This document shows positions 26,643 to 34,498 of a stretch of DNA of 64,000 nt, piece by piece. Under the pieces are notes generated by a model. The model worked only from the letters and a program-made list of their open reading frames with translations. It did not search any database and was not told the DNA's origin. The position numbers and the translations under genes are program-made. The stretch covers positions 62,001-126,000 of the forward strand of contig NZ_LWTX01000008.1 of NCBI RefSeq assembly GCF_002094305.1. Direction: 5' to 3'. The DNA comes from Prescottella equi. Its GTDB lineage: Bacteria; Actinomycetota; Actinomycetes; Mycobacteriales; Mycobacteriaceae. The stretch's first letter is position 1; each line of letters begins with the position of its first letter.

Positions 26643-28181
26643 CTACGCCGGGACGTACCGCGCGCGCAGGGTGTGCTTGACGAGTTTCCCGGTGGGGGTG
26701 CGCGGTAGGTCATCGACGAAGTCGATCGATCGGGGCGCCTTGTAGTGCGCGACGCGCTCGCGGACGTAGTCGAGCAGTTCGCGTTCGATGTCTGCGTTCC
26801 CGGTCACACCGTCCACCAGTTGGACGACCGCCTTGACCTCCTCCCCCATCTCGTCGTGTGGCACGCCGATGACCGCGACGTCGTACACCTTCGGATGCAG
26901 GGTGAGGACGTTCTCGGATTCCTGCGGATAGATGTTGACCCCGCCGGAGATGATGGTGAACGCCGCGCGGTCGGTGAGATACAGGAAGCGGTCGTCGTCG
27001 AGGTAGCCGATGTCGCCGCTCGTGGTCCACGTCGGATGGTCGGGGTGCTGCGCGGACGCCGTCTTGACGGGATCGTTGTGGTACTCGAACGGGACCTGGT
27101 CGCGCTCCCAGTACACAGTGCCGATCTCCCCCGTCGGCAGTTCGTGCCCCGCCTCGTCGCAGATGTGCACGATGCCGAGGACCCCGTCGCGGCCCACCGA
27201 CCCGGGACGCGCCAACGCCTGGGCGCTGTCGATGAAGGTCGCGCCGGCCCCCTCGGTCGACGCGTAGTACTCGTGGATCACCGGGCCCCACCAGTCGATC
27301 ATCGCGCGCTTGACCTCGACCGGGCACGGGGCCGCGGCGTGGATCGCGACACGCATGCTGGACACGTCGTAGCGGTCGCGAATCTCGCTGGGCAGCTTGA
27401 GCATCCGCACGAACATCGTGGGCACCCACTGGCTGTGCGTGACACGGTGCCGCTCGATCAGCGCGAGCGCCTCGGCTGCGTCGAACCGGTCCATCACGAT
27501 CACGGTCCCGCCGACGGAGTTGATCGTGCCGCAGAAGCGCAGTGGCGCAGCGTGATACAGCGGTGCCGGGCACAGGTAGACGGTGTCGGCGTCGAAGCCG
27601 TACATCGGCGCGAACACCGCGGTGTAGGGGTCGACGGTCTCGTGTACCTGCCCCTCGGGCAGCTGCGGTTTGATCCCTTTGGGCCGGCCGGTGGTGCCCG
27701 ACGAATACAGCATGTCCTGCCCGCGCGGCTGGGATTCCAGCGGTTCGTCCGACTGCTGCGCGAGCACCGCTTCGTAGTCGTCGTAGCCGTCGACCGCTCC
27801 CCCGAACACCAATCGGCAGCGCACCTTCGGGAGCTCGGTCGGATCTGCCGGGAGGGCCGCGGCCGCGTCCACCGAGACGACCAGTGCCGACGCCTCGCAG
27901 TCGTCGACGACGTACGCCGCCTCGGCCGGGGTGAGATGCCAGTTGACGGCGGTGATGTAAAGCCCGGATCGCAGCGCCGCCCAGTACACCTCGAGCACCC
28001 GCAGGTCGTTGCCTGCGACCACCGCGAGGTGATCGCCCGGCCGCATCCCGATCGCGCGCAGGTACCTGGCCAGCCGCAGTGACCGCTCGTCGAGCTGCCG
28101 GTAGGTGAGCTGCTCGCCCGTGGCGGGGCGGATGACCGCCGGCTTGTCGGGCGTGCCGGCGACGAAGGTTCCCGGAAACAC
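26643..28181 (-). CDS. Acyl-CoA synthetase (AMP-forming, FadD-like)
   Basis: A 512-residue ANL-superfamily adenylating enzyme. The P-loop-like motif is MLYSSGTTGRPKGIKPQ, the A5-type motif is YASTEGAG, TSGDIGYLDDD provides the ATP-binding Asp, and PRTPTGKLVKHTL near the C-terminus carries the catalytic Lys. It activates a carboxylic acid to acyl-AMP and then acyl-CoA. The start is a GTG at 28179-28181 preceded by GAGGAG. The acid substrate cannot be read from sequence. Confidence 0.9.
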   Translation of the reverse strand: MFPGTFVAGTPDKPAVIRPATGEQLTYRQLDERSLRLARYLRAIGMRPGDHLAVVAGNDLRVLEVYWAALRSGLYITAVNWHLTPAEAAYVVDDCEASALVVSVDAAAALPADPTELPKVRCRLVFGGAVDGYDDYEAVLAQQSDEPLESQPRGQDMLYSSGTTGRPKGIKPQLPEGQVHETVDPYTAVFAPMYGFDADTVYLCPAPLYHAAPLRFCGTINSVGGTVIVMDRFDAAEALALIERHRVTHSQWVPTMFVRMLKLPSEIRDRYDVSSMRVAIHAAAPCPVEVKRAMIDWWGPVIHEYYASTEGAGATFIDSAQALARPGSVGRDGVLGIVHICDEAGHELPTGEIGTVYWERDQVPFEYHNDPVKTASAQHPDHPTWTTSGDIGYLDDDRFLYLTDRAAFTIISGGVNIYPQESENVLTLHPKVYDVAVIGVPHDEMGEEVKAVVQLVDGVTGNADIERELLDYVRERVAHYKAPRSIDFVDDLPRTPTGKLVKHTLRARYVPA

Positions 28182-28349
28182 GGCGGCTCCTCATGTGAAC
28201 GGTGATTCGCACGATCGGTCTGCGTCGATGGTCCACCTTCGGCTGCATCTCCGGAGCGGTTTCGCCCGAATCGTTCGAAAAGCCGACCCGGTCCGACGTT
28301 TGCGTGTCGAGTCGTCGCCTCGGCCGTCGATCGGTCCTAGAGTGGCAGG

Positions 28350-29081
28350 GTGGCCACGGACAGGGGTACCGACGCCGAGCCGATCACCTCGGTCGACTTC
28401 CATTTCGACCCGATGTGCCCGTTCGCGTTCCACGCGTCGCGCTGGATCCGGCACGTACGCGCCGAGACCGGCATCGACATCGCGTGGCGCTTCTTCAGCC
28501 TCGAGGAGATCAACCGCCGCGACGACCAGAAGCACCCGTGGGAGCGCGAGTGGTCGTACGGGTGGTCTCTGATGCGGGTCGGTGCGCTGCTGCGCCGCGA
28601 GAGCATGGATCTGCTGGACCGGTGGTACTTCGCGACCGGTCACCTGCTGCACGTCGACGGCGGCAAACCGCACGACCCGACGGTAGCCCGCGGCCTGCTC
28701 GAACGCCTGGGCCTCGATCCGGCGCTACTCGACGCCGCTCTCGCCGATCCCACCACGCACGACGACGTCCGCGCGGATCACGACCGGGTGGTGGCGGCGG
28801 GTGGATTCGGGGTGCCGACGCTGTTCGTCCTGGGCACCGCGTTCTTCGGCCCGGTGCTGATCGATCCGCCCTCGGGCGAGGCCGCGGTGCGGCTCTGGAA
28901 CACCGTCACCGAGCTGCTCGAATTCCCGCACGTCTACGAGATCCAGCGGATCAAGGGCGCGTCGGACGCCGCGGACATCGGACGCGCGCTGGAGCCGTAC
29001 GTGCGGGGCCGCGACTGGCAGAGTGTCGATCGAGGTGGGGTCGTCGACCTCCCCGCGGCGGAAACGGAGAGTGACAGATGA
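28350..29081 (+). CDS. DsbA-family / 2-hydroxychromene-2-carboxylate isomerase-like protein
   Basis: A 243-residue thioredoxin-fold protein starting with GTG. The active-site area [17 protein letters not shown] has a single Cys (Cys23), so it is unlikely to be a disulfide oxidoreductase and fits the isomerase/glutathione-S-transferase-kappa branch. A cis-Pro motif GVPTLFV lies near 150. There is no signal peptide, so it acts in the cytoplasm. It overlaps the next gene by ATGA. Confidence 0.82.
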   Translation: MATDRGTDAEPITSVDFHFDPMCPFAFHASRWIRHVRAETGIDIAWRFFSLEEINRRDDQKHPWEREWSYGWSLMRVGALLRRESMDLLDRWYFATGHLLHVDGGKPHDPTVARGLLERLGLDPALLDAALADPTTHDDVRADHDRVVAAGGFGVPTLFVLGTAFFGPVLIDPPSGEAAVRLWNTVTELLEFPHVYEIQRIKGASDAADIGRALEPYVRGRDWQSVDRGGVVDLPAAETESDR

Positions 29082-29899
29082 GCGAGTTCCCCCAGGGCAT
29101 CCTGGTCGACGCACTGTCCGAGCAGTGGGCGGTGCTCGACGACGTGCTTTCCACCGTGCAGGGCGACGCCTGGCTGACCCCGACCGCGCTGCCCGGGTGG
29201 ACGGTGCGCGACGTCGTCTCGCACATCATCGGGACGGAGTCGATGCTGTCCGGCCTCGAACCGCCGTCGACGGCGATCGACGTGCACGGACTGGCCCACG
29301 TGCGCAACGAGATCGGCGCGCTCAACGAACGCTGGGTGGAGGGGCTGCGCGCCCACACCGGGCCGCAGATCCTCGCGATGTTCCGGGAGATCACCTCCAG
29401 CCGGCTGGAGGTGCTCGGCGACATGACGCAGGACGATTTCGACGCGGCCGCCGTCACCCCGGCCGGACCGGCCACGTACGGCCGCTTCATGCGAATCCGG
29501 CTGTTCGACTGCTGGATTCACGAGCACGACATCCGCGATGCGCTGGGCGGTCCCGCCGGGGACGAGGGCGGCTCGCGCGGCAACCTGGCGTTCCAGGAGA
29601 TCGCCGGTGCACTCGGCTTCGTCGTCGGCAAGCTGGGCCACGCCCCGGAGGGCGCCCGGGTGACGTTCGAGCTGTCCGGACCGCTGGCCCGCACGCTGCA
29701 CGTGGAGGTCGACGGACGCGCCGCGGTGGTGCCGGAGCTGTCCGGGCCGGCGACGTCGGGGATCGCGATGGATTCGCGCCTGTTCACGCGGTTGGCGACC
29801 GGTCGCACGACAGCGGCCGAGCACGTACCGGAGTTCGAACTGGGCGGCGACACCGAGGTGGGTCGCCGGATCGTCGACCACCTGGCCTTCACGATCTGA
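29078..29899 (+). CDS. Maleylpyruvate isomerase family mycothiol-dependent enzyme
   Basis: A 273-residue protein with the DinB-like four-helix N-terminal domain (about 10-160; [20 protein letters not shown] carries the His of the metal site; later [16 protein letters not shown]) and an SCP2-like C-terminal domain. Actinobacterial members use mycothiol as thiol cofactor. Translational coupling to the thioredoxin-fold gene upstream suggests a shared detoxification or isomerisation role, which is an inference. Confidence 0.85.
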   Translation: MSEFPQGILVDALSEQWAVLDDVLSTVQGDAWLTPTALPGWTVRDVVSHIIGTESMLSGLEPPSTAIDVHGLAHVRNEIGALNERWVEGLRAHTGPQILAMFREITSSRLEVLGDMTQDDFDAAAVTPAGPATYGRFMRIRLFDCWIHEHDIRDALGGPAGDEGGSRGNLAFQEIAGALGFVVGKLGHAPEGARVTFELSGPLARTLHVEVDGRAAVVPELSGPATSGIAMDSRLFTRLATGRTTAAEHVPEFELGGDTEVGRRIVDHLAFTI

Positions 29900-29902
29900 C
29901 CC

Positions 29903-30562
29903 GTGCGCCTGTTCCTGTCGTCGTATCGTTTCGGCGCCCACGTGGACCGGTTCGTCGAGCTCGTGGGCGGGCCGGGACCGATCGCGGTGATCGCGAACGC
30001 CGCGGACGCGTGGCCGGCCCGGGCGCGGGAGTCGGCTCTGGTGAGCGACGTCGTCCCGCTCCGCAGGCTCGGGTTCACCCCGACCGAGGTGGATCTGCGC
30101 CACTACGTCGGCGCCCCGGAGCGGCTGGCGGACACGCTGTCGGGATTCGGGGCGGTGTGGGTGCGCGGCGGCAACACGTTCGTGCTGCGCGCACAGTTGG
30201 CGCGCAGCGGCGGCGACGCGGTACTCGCCGCCCTGGTCCGCGACGGACGGCTGGCCTATGCGGGGTACAGCGCCGGGGCGTGCATCATGTCGCCGTCACT
30301 GGTCGGGATCGACAGTGCCGACGATCCGGGTGAGGTGGCGCCCGTGTGCGGCGTCGAACCACGGTGGGACGGGCTGGGTTTCGTCGACTTCTCGATCGTG
30401 CCGCACTGCGCGGCCGCCGCCGACGGGTCCGTGGATACGGCGAACCCCGGCAGCGAGGCGGCCCGAATGGTCGAGGCCTGCCGTGCTGCCGGGGTTCGGT
30501 ATCGAATGTTGACCGACGATCAGGCGATCGTCGTGGACGCCGGCGCCACCGCGGCACTGTAG
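29903..30562 (+). CDS. Peptidase E-like (S51) serine peptidase
   Basis: A 219-residue protein with class I glutamine-amidotransferase-like fold. The nucleophile elbow AYAGYSAGACIMSPS carries the Ser (Ser123) expected for S51 peptidases, and WVRGGNTFVLR is the family glycine motif. It should cleave short peptides, typically aspartyl dipeptides. It starts at GTG 29903, three bases after the upstream stop, so it is in the same operon. Confidence 0.83.
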   Translation: MRLFLSSYRFGAHVDRFVELVGGPGPIAVIANAADAWPARARESALVSDVVPLRRLGFTPTEVDLRHYVGAPERLADTLSGFGAVWVRGGNTFVLRAQLARSGGDAVLAALVRDGRLAYAGYSAGACIMSPSLVGIDSADDPGEVAPVCGVEPRWDGLGFVDFSIVPHCAAAADGSVDTANPGSEAARMVEACRAAGVRYRMLTDDQAIVVDAGATAAL

Positions 30563-30891
30563 CCACCGACGGCAACCAGCTCGCGACGCTCGGCGGGCGA
30601 CTCGATGCGGTCCAGAGCGGCCCACGTCATCTCGCACCGCTTGACGGTCATCTCGTCGGCCTCGGAGAGCAGGGTGTCGAGGAGCGACTTGGGATCGTGA
30701 CGCCAACCGGCATCGACGCGCGCAACCTGCGCGTTGGTGAACAGACCCGATCCCGCGACGGCACCGACCCAGTCGCGGACGTCACCGCGGTGGATGCGCT
30801 CGAGCGAGTCCAGGTCGACACCGCCGTCCATGAATTCGTACGCGAACATGGCCGCGATGTAGTTCTCGATGCAGTTCGACGAAGCGCTCAC
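30520..30891 (-). CDS. Hypothetical protein (about 123 aa)
   Basis: A small acidic protein with ASSNCIENYIAAMFAYEFMDGG near the start and a helical remainder; I do not recognise the family. The likely start is the GTG at 30889-30891, which follows AAAGGGG; an in-frame ATG at 30978 is possible. Its 3' end overlaps the convergent peptidase gene by 43 bases. There is no TM segment or signal peptide. Confidence 0.6.
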   Translation of the reverse strand: MSASSNCIENYIAAMFAYEFMDGGVDLDSLERIHRGDVRDWVGAVAGSGLFTNAQVARVDAGWRHDPKSLLDTLLSEADEMTVKRCEMTWAALDRIESPAERRELVAVGGYSAAVAPASTTIA

Positions 30892-30980
30892 GACTCCGCG
30901 CCCCTTTCTCCCCGACGGCCCGATCTCGCACAGTCGGACATCACGATCCGGGCGACGAGAATGTAGATGTTGTGTCATCG

Positions 30981-31062
30981 CGTAACGCTTCGATAGCGCC
31001 GGGCGATTGAGATCGACGCTAACGTGACGAATGACCGAGGCGTTACGGTTTGATCATCACGA
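30981..31062. promoter_or_regulatory. Cluster of GTAAC/GTTAC elements upstream of the 30891 gene
   Basis: CGTAACGC (30981-30988) and GCGTTACG (31040-31047) are exact inverse copies 51 bases apart, and GGTAACGAAAC follows at about 31056. GTAAC half-sites in sets recall GlnR-type boxes of actinobacteria, but spacing is not a textbook match. I report them only as candidate regulator sites. Confidence 0.3.
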
Positions 31063-31244
31063 TTAGGTAACGAAACCTGCCGTTCACCTGCAGTTACATT
31101 CGCACGAAACTCGACACAAAGAATTCGGGCGGGGTCCGGTCGTAGCACCCCGAAAAGGCGCTTTGTCCTGGTAGTCTGCGCAGCCCTAGGACGGCACCGC
31201 CGGCGGCGTGAGGGCCGCCGACGATGCCGCCGGAAATGGATGCG

Positions 31245-32498
31245 TCAGCGCGCCGAGTGCGGCGCCCCGATTCCCGGATCGATCTGCACGGGCCCGTCGG
31301 CGGACGGCGCGACCGGGAAATCGAATATCGCGGTCGGCAGATAGACCGTGGCGCACGAATTCGGGATGTCGACCACGCCCGACAACCGGCCCTCGATGGG
31401 CGCGGCACCGAGGAGCAGATACGCCTGTTCCGGGCTGTAGCCGAACTTCGTGAGGTAGTCGATCGCGTGCAGGCACGCCCGCTGGTACGCCAGCTGCGAG
31501 TCCAGGTAGCGCTGTTCGCCGTCGAGGGTCACCGACGTCCCCGAGAAGGCGAGCCACTCGGAGTACTGCGGGTCGGTGTTGCCGGGCATGAAGATCGCGT
31601 TCTCCGAGACGCCGTACGTCTCCATGCCGCCCTTGATGATGTCGACACGCAGATCGATGAAGCCGCCCATCTCGATGGCGCCGCAGAACGTGATCTCGCC
31701 GTCGCCCTGCGAGAAGTGCAGGTCACCCACCGACAGGTTCGCGCCGTCGACGAACACCGGATAGAAGACGCGGCTGCCCTTGGTGAGGTTCTTGATGTCC
31801 TGGTTGCCGCCGTTCTCGCGGGGCGGCGCGGTGCGGGCGGCCTCGGCCGCGACACGGTCGAAGTCGGCGCCCGAGAGGGAGCCGAGGATCGCGTCCCGCG
31901 GTTCCGGGGGCAGCGCGAGCGGCGGCACCCGGTCGGGGTCGGTCGCGATCAGCGCGGCCTCGCGGGTGTTCCACTTGCCCAGCAGCGCGTGGGACGGGGC
32001 GGTGCCCATCAGGCCGGGGTGCACGATGCCGGTGAACTTCACGTGCGGCACGTGCCGCGACGTCGCCGTCTGCCCGGCGAAGTCCCACACCGCCTTGTAC
32101 GCGTCGGGGAACTGGTCGGTGAGGAACCCGCCGCCGTTGTCGCGCGGGAAGATGCCGGTGTAGCCCCAGCCCTGGCCGGCGAGCGGCCCCGAATCCTCCT
32201 GCGGAATGGGTCCGAGATCGAGGATGTCGACGACCAGCAGGTCACCGGGCTTCGCACCCTCCACCGCGAACGGCCCCGACAGGGTGTGGACGGTGGTGAG
32301 CGGCGCGTTCAGGATGTCGTCGGCCGAGTCGTCGTTGTGGATCGCGCCGTCGAACCATTCGCGGCAGTGCACCCGGAACGAGTCGCCCGGTTTCACGGTC
32401 ACGGCCGCCGGAATGTCGGGGTGCCACCGGTTGTGGCCGATCTTCTCCTGCTCGGTGAACTTCTTGTTCGAATCCAGCGGAAACAGCAATTCGGGCAT
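31245..32498 (-). CDS. fmdA: Formamidase / acetamidase
   Basis: A 417-residue enzyme of the FmdA_AmdA family, which hydrolyses formamide or acetamide to ammonia and the acid. Typical segments are GHNRWHPDIPAAVTVKPGDS, VEGAKPGDLLVVDI, HVKFTGIVHPGLMG and LHFSQGDGEITFCGAIEMGG. Start ATG 32496-32498 follows an excellent AGGAGG. FmdB is encoded just upstream on the same strand, as in other formamidase operons. Confidence 0.92.
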   Translation of the reverse strand: MPELLFPLDSNKKFTEQEKIGHNRWHPDIPAAVTVKPGDSFRVHCREWFDGAIHNDDSADDILNAPLTTVHTLSGPFAVEGAKPGDLLVVDILDLGPIPQEDSGPLAGQGWGYTGIFPRDNGGGFLTDQFPDAYKAVWDFAGQTATSRHVPHVKFTGIVHPGLMGTAPSHALLGKWNTREAALIATDPDRVPPLALPPEPRDAILGSLSGADFDRVAAEAARTAPPRENGGNQDIKNLTKGSRVFYPVFVDGANLSVGDLHFSQGDGEITFCGAIEMGGFIDLRVDIIKGGMETYGVSENAIFMPGNTDPQYSEWLAFSGTSVTLDGEQRYLDSQLAYQRACLHAIDYLTKFGYSPEQAYLLLGAAPIEGRLSGVVDIPNSCATVYLPTAIFDFPVAPSADGPVQIDPGIGAPHSAR

Positions 32499-32528
32499 CG
32501 AGCCTCCTAGCGCGGACGGGCGGATTTC

Positions 32529-32816
32529 TCAGGGGCGGGGCAACTTTCGGTGGAGCGGATTGGTGGTGACCTTCTGCGGGGTGCGCCGAGCGCCCGGAGC
32601 CGGCCCGGAGACCACGGTCGGCTCGCTCGCGGAGCGGGCGGTCGCGTCGAGCAACCGCATCGACGCCGACCCGCCCCGGCCGAGCCGGGTGGCGGTGATC
32701 TGCCGGCGCCCGTCCGACGCGCAGTGCGGGCAGTCGGAGCTGTCGGGGACGTCCGCCATCGGGAAGTGCCGGTCGAACGGACCGCACTGGGCGCACCGGA
32801 ATTGGTAGAGAGGAAT
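32529..32816 (-). CDS. fmdB: FmdB-type zinc ribbon protein, apparently with an ATT start codon
   Basis: A 95-residue protein whose first residues (MIPLYQFRCAQCG then CPHC) form the FmdB zinc ribbon with CxxC pairs. The family normally begins MPLYxFxC, yet no ATG, GTG or TTG is present there: AAAGGA (32824-32829) is followed after seven bases by ATT at 32814-32816. ATT is therefore the likeliest start. A TTG lies farther upstream but before the ribosome binding site. FmdB probably regulates or assists the formamidase encoded next. Confidence 0.72.
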   Translation of the reverse strand: MPLYQFRCAQCGPFDRHFPMADVPDSSDCPHCASDGRRQITATRLGRGGSASMRLLDATARSASEPTVVSGPAPGARRTPQKVTTNPLHRKLPRP

Positions 32817-33010
32817 GACCGCGTCCTTTCGCCGGGGCAAGGATCGAAGTGCCCCGAACGTTAACGGACCGGCGGCACTCCCGCGCGGGATCCGAGTTGT
32901 CCCAGGTGTCCGGACCCGGAAGCGTCCAATCCGGGGACGCTGCCGCGCGAACGGGTCCACACTTGAGACGACGTCGAATCGAACCGAGGACTGATCGCCG
33001 AGGAGCGCGT

Positions 33011-34498
33011 ATGACCGAGGGACAACCGTTCGTTCCACCGAGCGCGGTGGATGTCGATCTGTCCGCGGTCGCGTGGGGTCAGAGCCGCACCATGTCGGAC
33101 TTCGAGACCGGCATGTGGCGGATGGAGGAGGTGCGTCCCGAACTGCGGACGCCCATCGTCGCGGTCGACATCCTCGACAAGGCGCCCGACTGGGACCGGT
33201 TGGTACGCGCGCACGAGTGGGCGTCGCACATCGTTCCCCGGATCCGGATGCGGGCCGTGGAACCGGCTCTGGGGCTGGGCAACCCGGTGTGGTCGGTCGA
33301 TCCCGAGTTCGACCTCGACTACCACCTGCGCCGGATCCGGCTGCCGGGCGACAGGGGCGACCTCGATCATGCGCTGCGCGTCTGCCGGCACCTGGCGACC
33401 GAGCCGTTCGACAAGGCCCGTCCGCCGTGGATCGCGATGCTCATCGAGGGACTCGACGACGGGCGCGCGGTGTACGTCGTCAAGACGCACCACAGCATCA
33501 CCGACGGCATGGGCGGCATCCAGATGATGGCGCTGCTGCACAGCCGCCGTCCGGAGCCCACGCCGGACAAACCCGATCGCGATCCCGCGCCGCCCGAGCA
33601 CCTGTCCGATCTCGGGGCGCTCGGCCGCGACGTGGTCTCCGGGATCCGGAAGGCCCCGAGCCGGGTTGCCGGGTTGGTGTCGGGGTCCCTGCGTGCCGCG
33701 GTCACCGCCGTCACGCGCCCGTTCGACGCGGCCGGCGAGGTGCTCGACTACGCCGGGTCGCTGCGCCGGGTCGTGCAACCGCCACCGGCGACCGGCTCGC
33801 CACTGCTGCGCGAGCGCGGGCTCGGACGCTGGTTCGGGGTGCTCGAGGTGGGCCTGCACGAGCTGCGGATCGCGGCGCACGCGGCCGGCGGCTCGGTCAA
33901 CGACGCGTACATCGCGGCGCTGCTCGGCGGCTTCCGCCGCTATCACGAGGAGATGGGCGCGGAGGTCGGCAAGGTTCCGATGGGGATGCCGATCAACATG
34001 CGGGCGGCGTCGGATCCGTCGGGCGGGAACCGGATCGCCGCGGTGCGGTTCGCCGGGCCCGCCACCGAGCCCGACGCGGCGAAGCGGATCCGGAAGGTGC
34101 GCGCCATCGTGCTGGCGCTGCGGGAGGAACCCGCGCTCGACATCGTCGAGGCCGCCTCACCGCTACTGGTGCGGCTGCCCACCCGGCTGCTCGCCGAGTG
34201 GTACCTGTCGCAGTCGTCGGGCCTGGACCTGCAGGCGTCGAACGTCGCGGGGGTGCCCGTCCCGGTGTACCTGGCGGGCGCGCGGATCGAGCGGATGTTC
34301 CCGTTCGGGCCGGCGCCGGGCTGCGCGGTGATGGCGACGATGGTCTCGCACGTCGGGACGTGCTGCATCGGCGTCAACATCGACACCGCGTCGGTCACCG
34401 AACCCGCGCTGTTCATGCGCTGCCTGCAGGAGAGCCTCGACGAGGTGGTGGCGCTGGGCGGCGCCGCCGAGGACGCGGAGGAGGGAGCGCAGCGATGA
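33011..34498 (+). CDS. Wax ester synthase / acyl-CoA:diacylglycerol acyltransferase (WS/DGAT)
   Basis: A 495-residue enzyme making triacylglycerol or wax esters. The active-site motif HHSITDG is at about 160-166, and PMGMPINMR and a SNVAG-like C-terminal motif are present. The ATG at 33011 follows GAGGAGCG. It is first in an operon with PlsB and a HAD/PlsC fusion, each overlapping by ATGA, so glycerolipid building from first acylation to final storage lipid is co-expressed. The gene order resembles mycobacterial Rv2484c-Rv2483c-Rv2482c (from memory). Confidence 0.92.
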   Translation: MTEGQPFVPPSAVDVDLSAVAWGQSRTMSDFETGMWRMEEVRPELRTPIVAVDILDKAPDWDRLVRAHEWASHIVPRIRMRAVEPALGLGNPVWSVDPEFDLDYHLRRIRLPGDRGDLDHALRVCRHLATEPFDKARPPWIAMLIEGLDDGRAVYVVKTHHSITDGMGGIQMMALLHSRRPEPTPDKPDRDPAPPEHLSDLGALGRDVVSGIRKAPSRVAGLVSGSLRAAVTAVTRPFDAAGEVLDYAGSLRRVVQPPPATGSPLLRERGLGRWFGVLEVGLHELRIAAHAAGGSVNDAYIAALLGGFRRYHEEMGAEVGKVPMGMPINMRAASDPSGGNRIAAVRFAGPATEPDAAKRIRKVRAIVLALREEPALDIVEAASPLLVRLPTRLLAEWYLSQSSGLDLQASNVAGVPVPVYLAGARIERMFPFGPAPGCAVMATMVSHVGTCCIGVNIDTASVTEPALFMRCLQESLDEVVALGGAAEDAEEGAQR

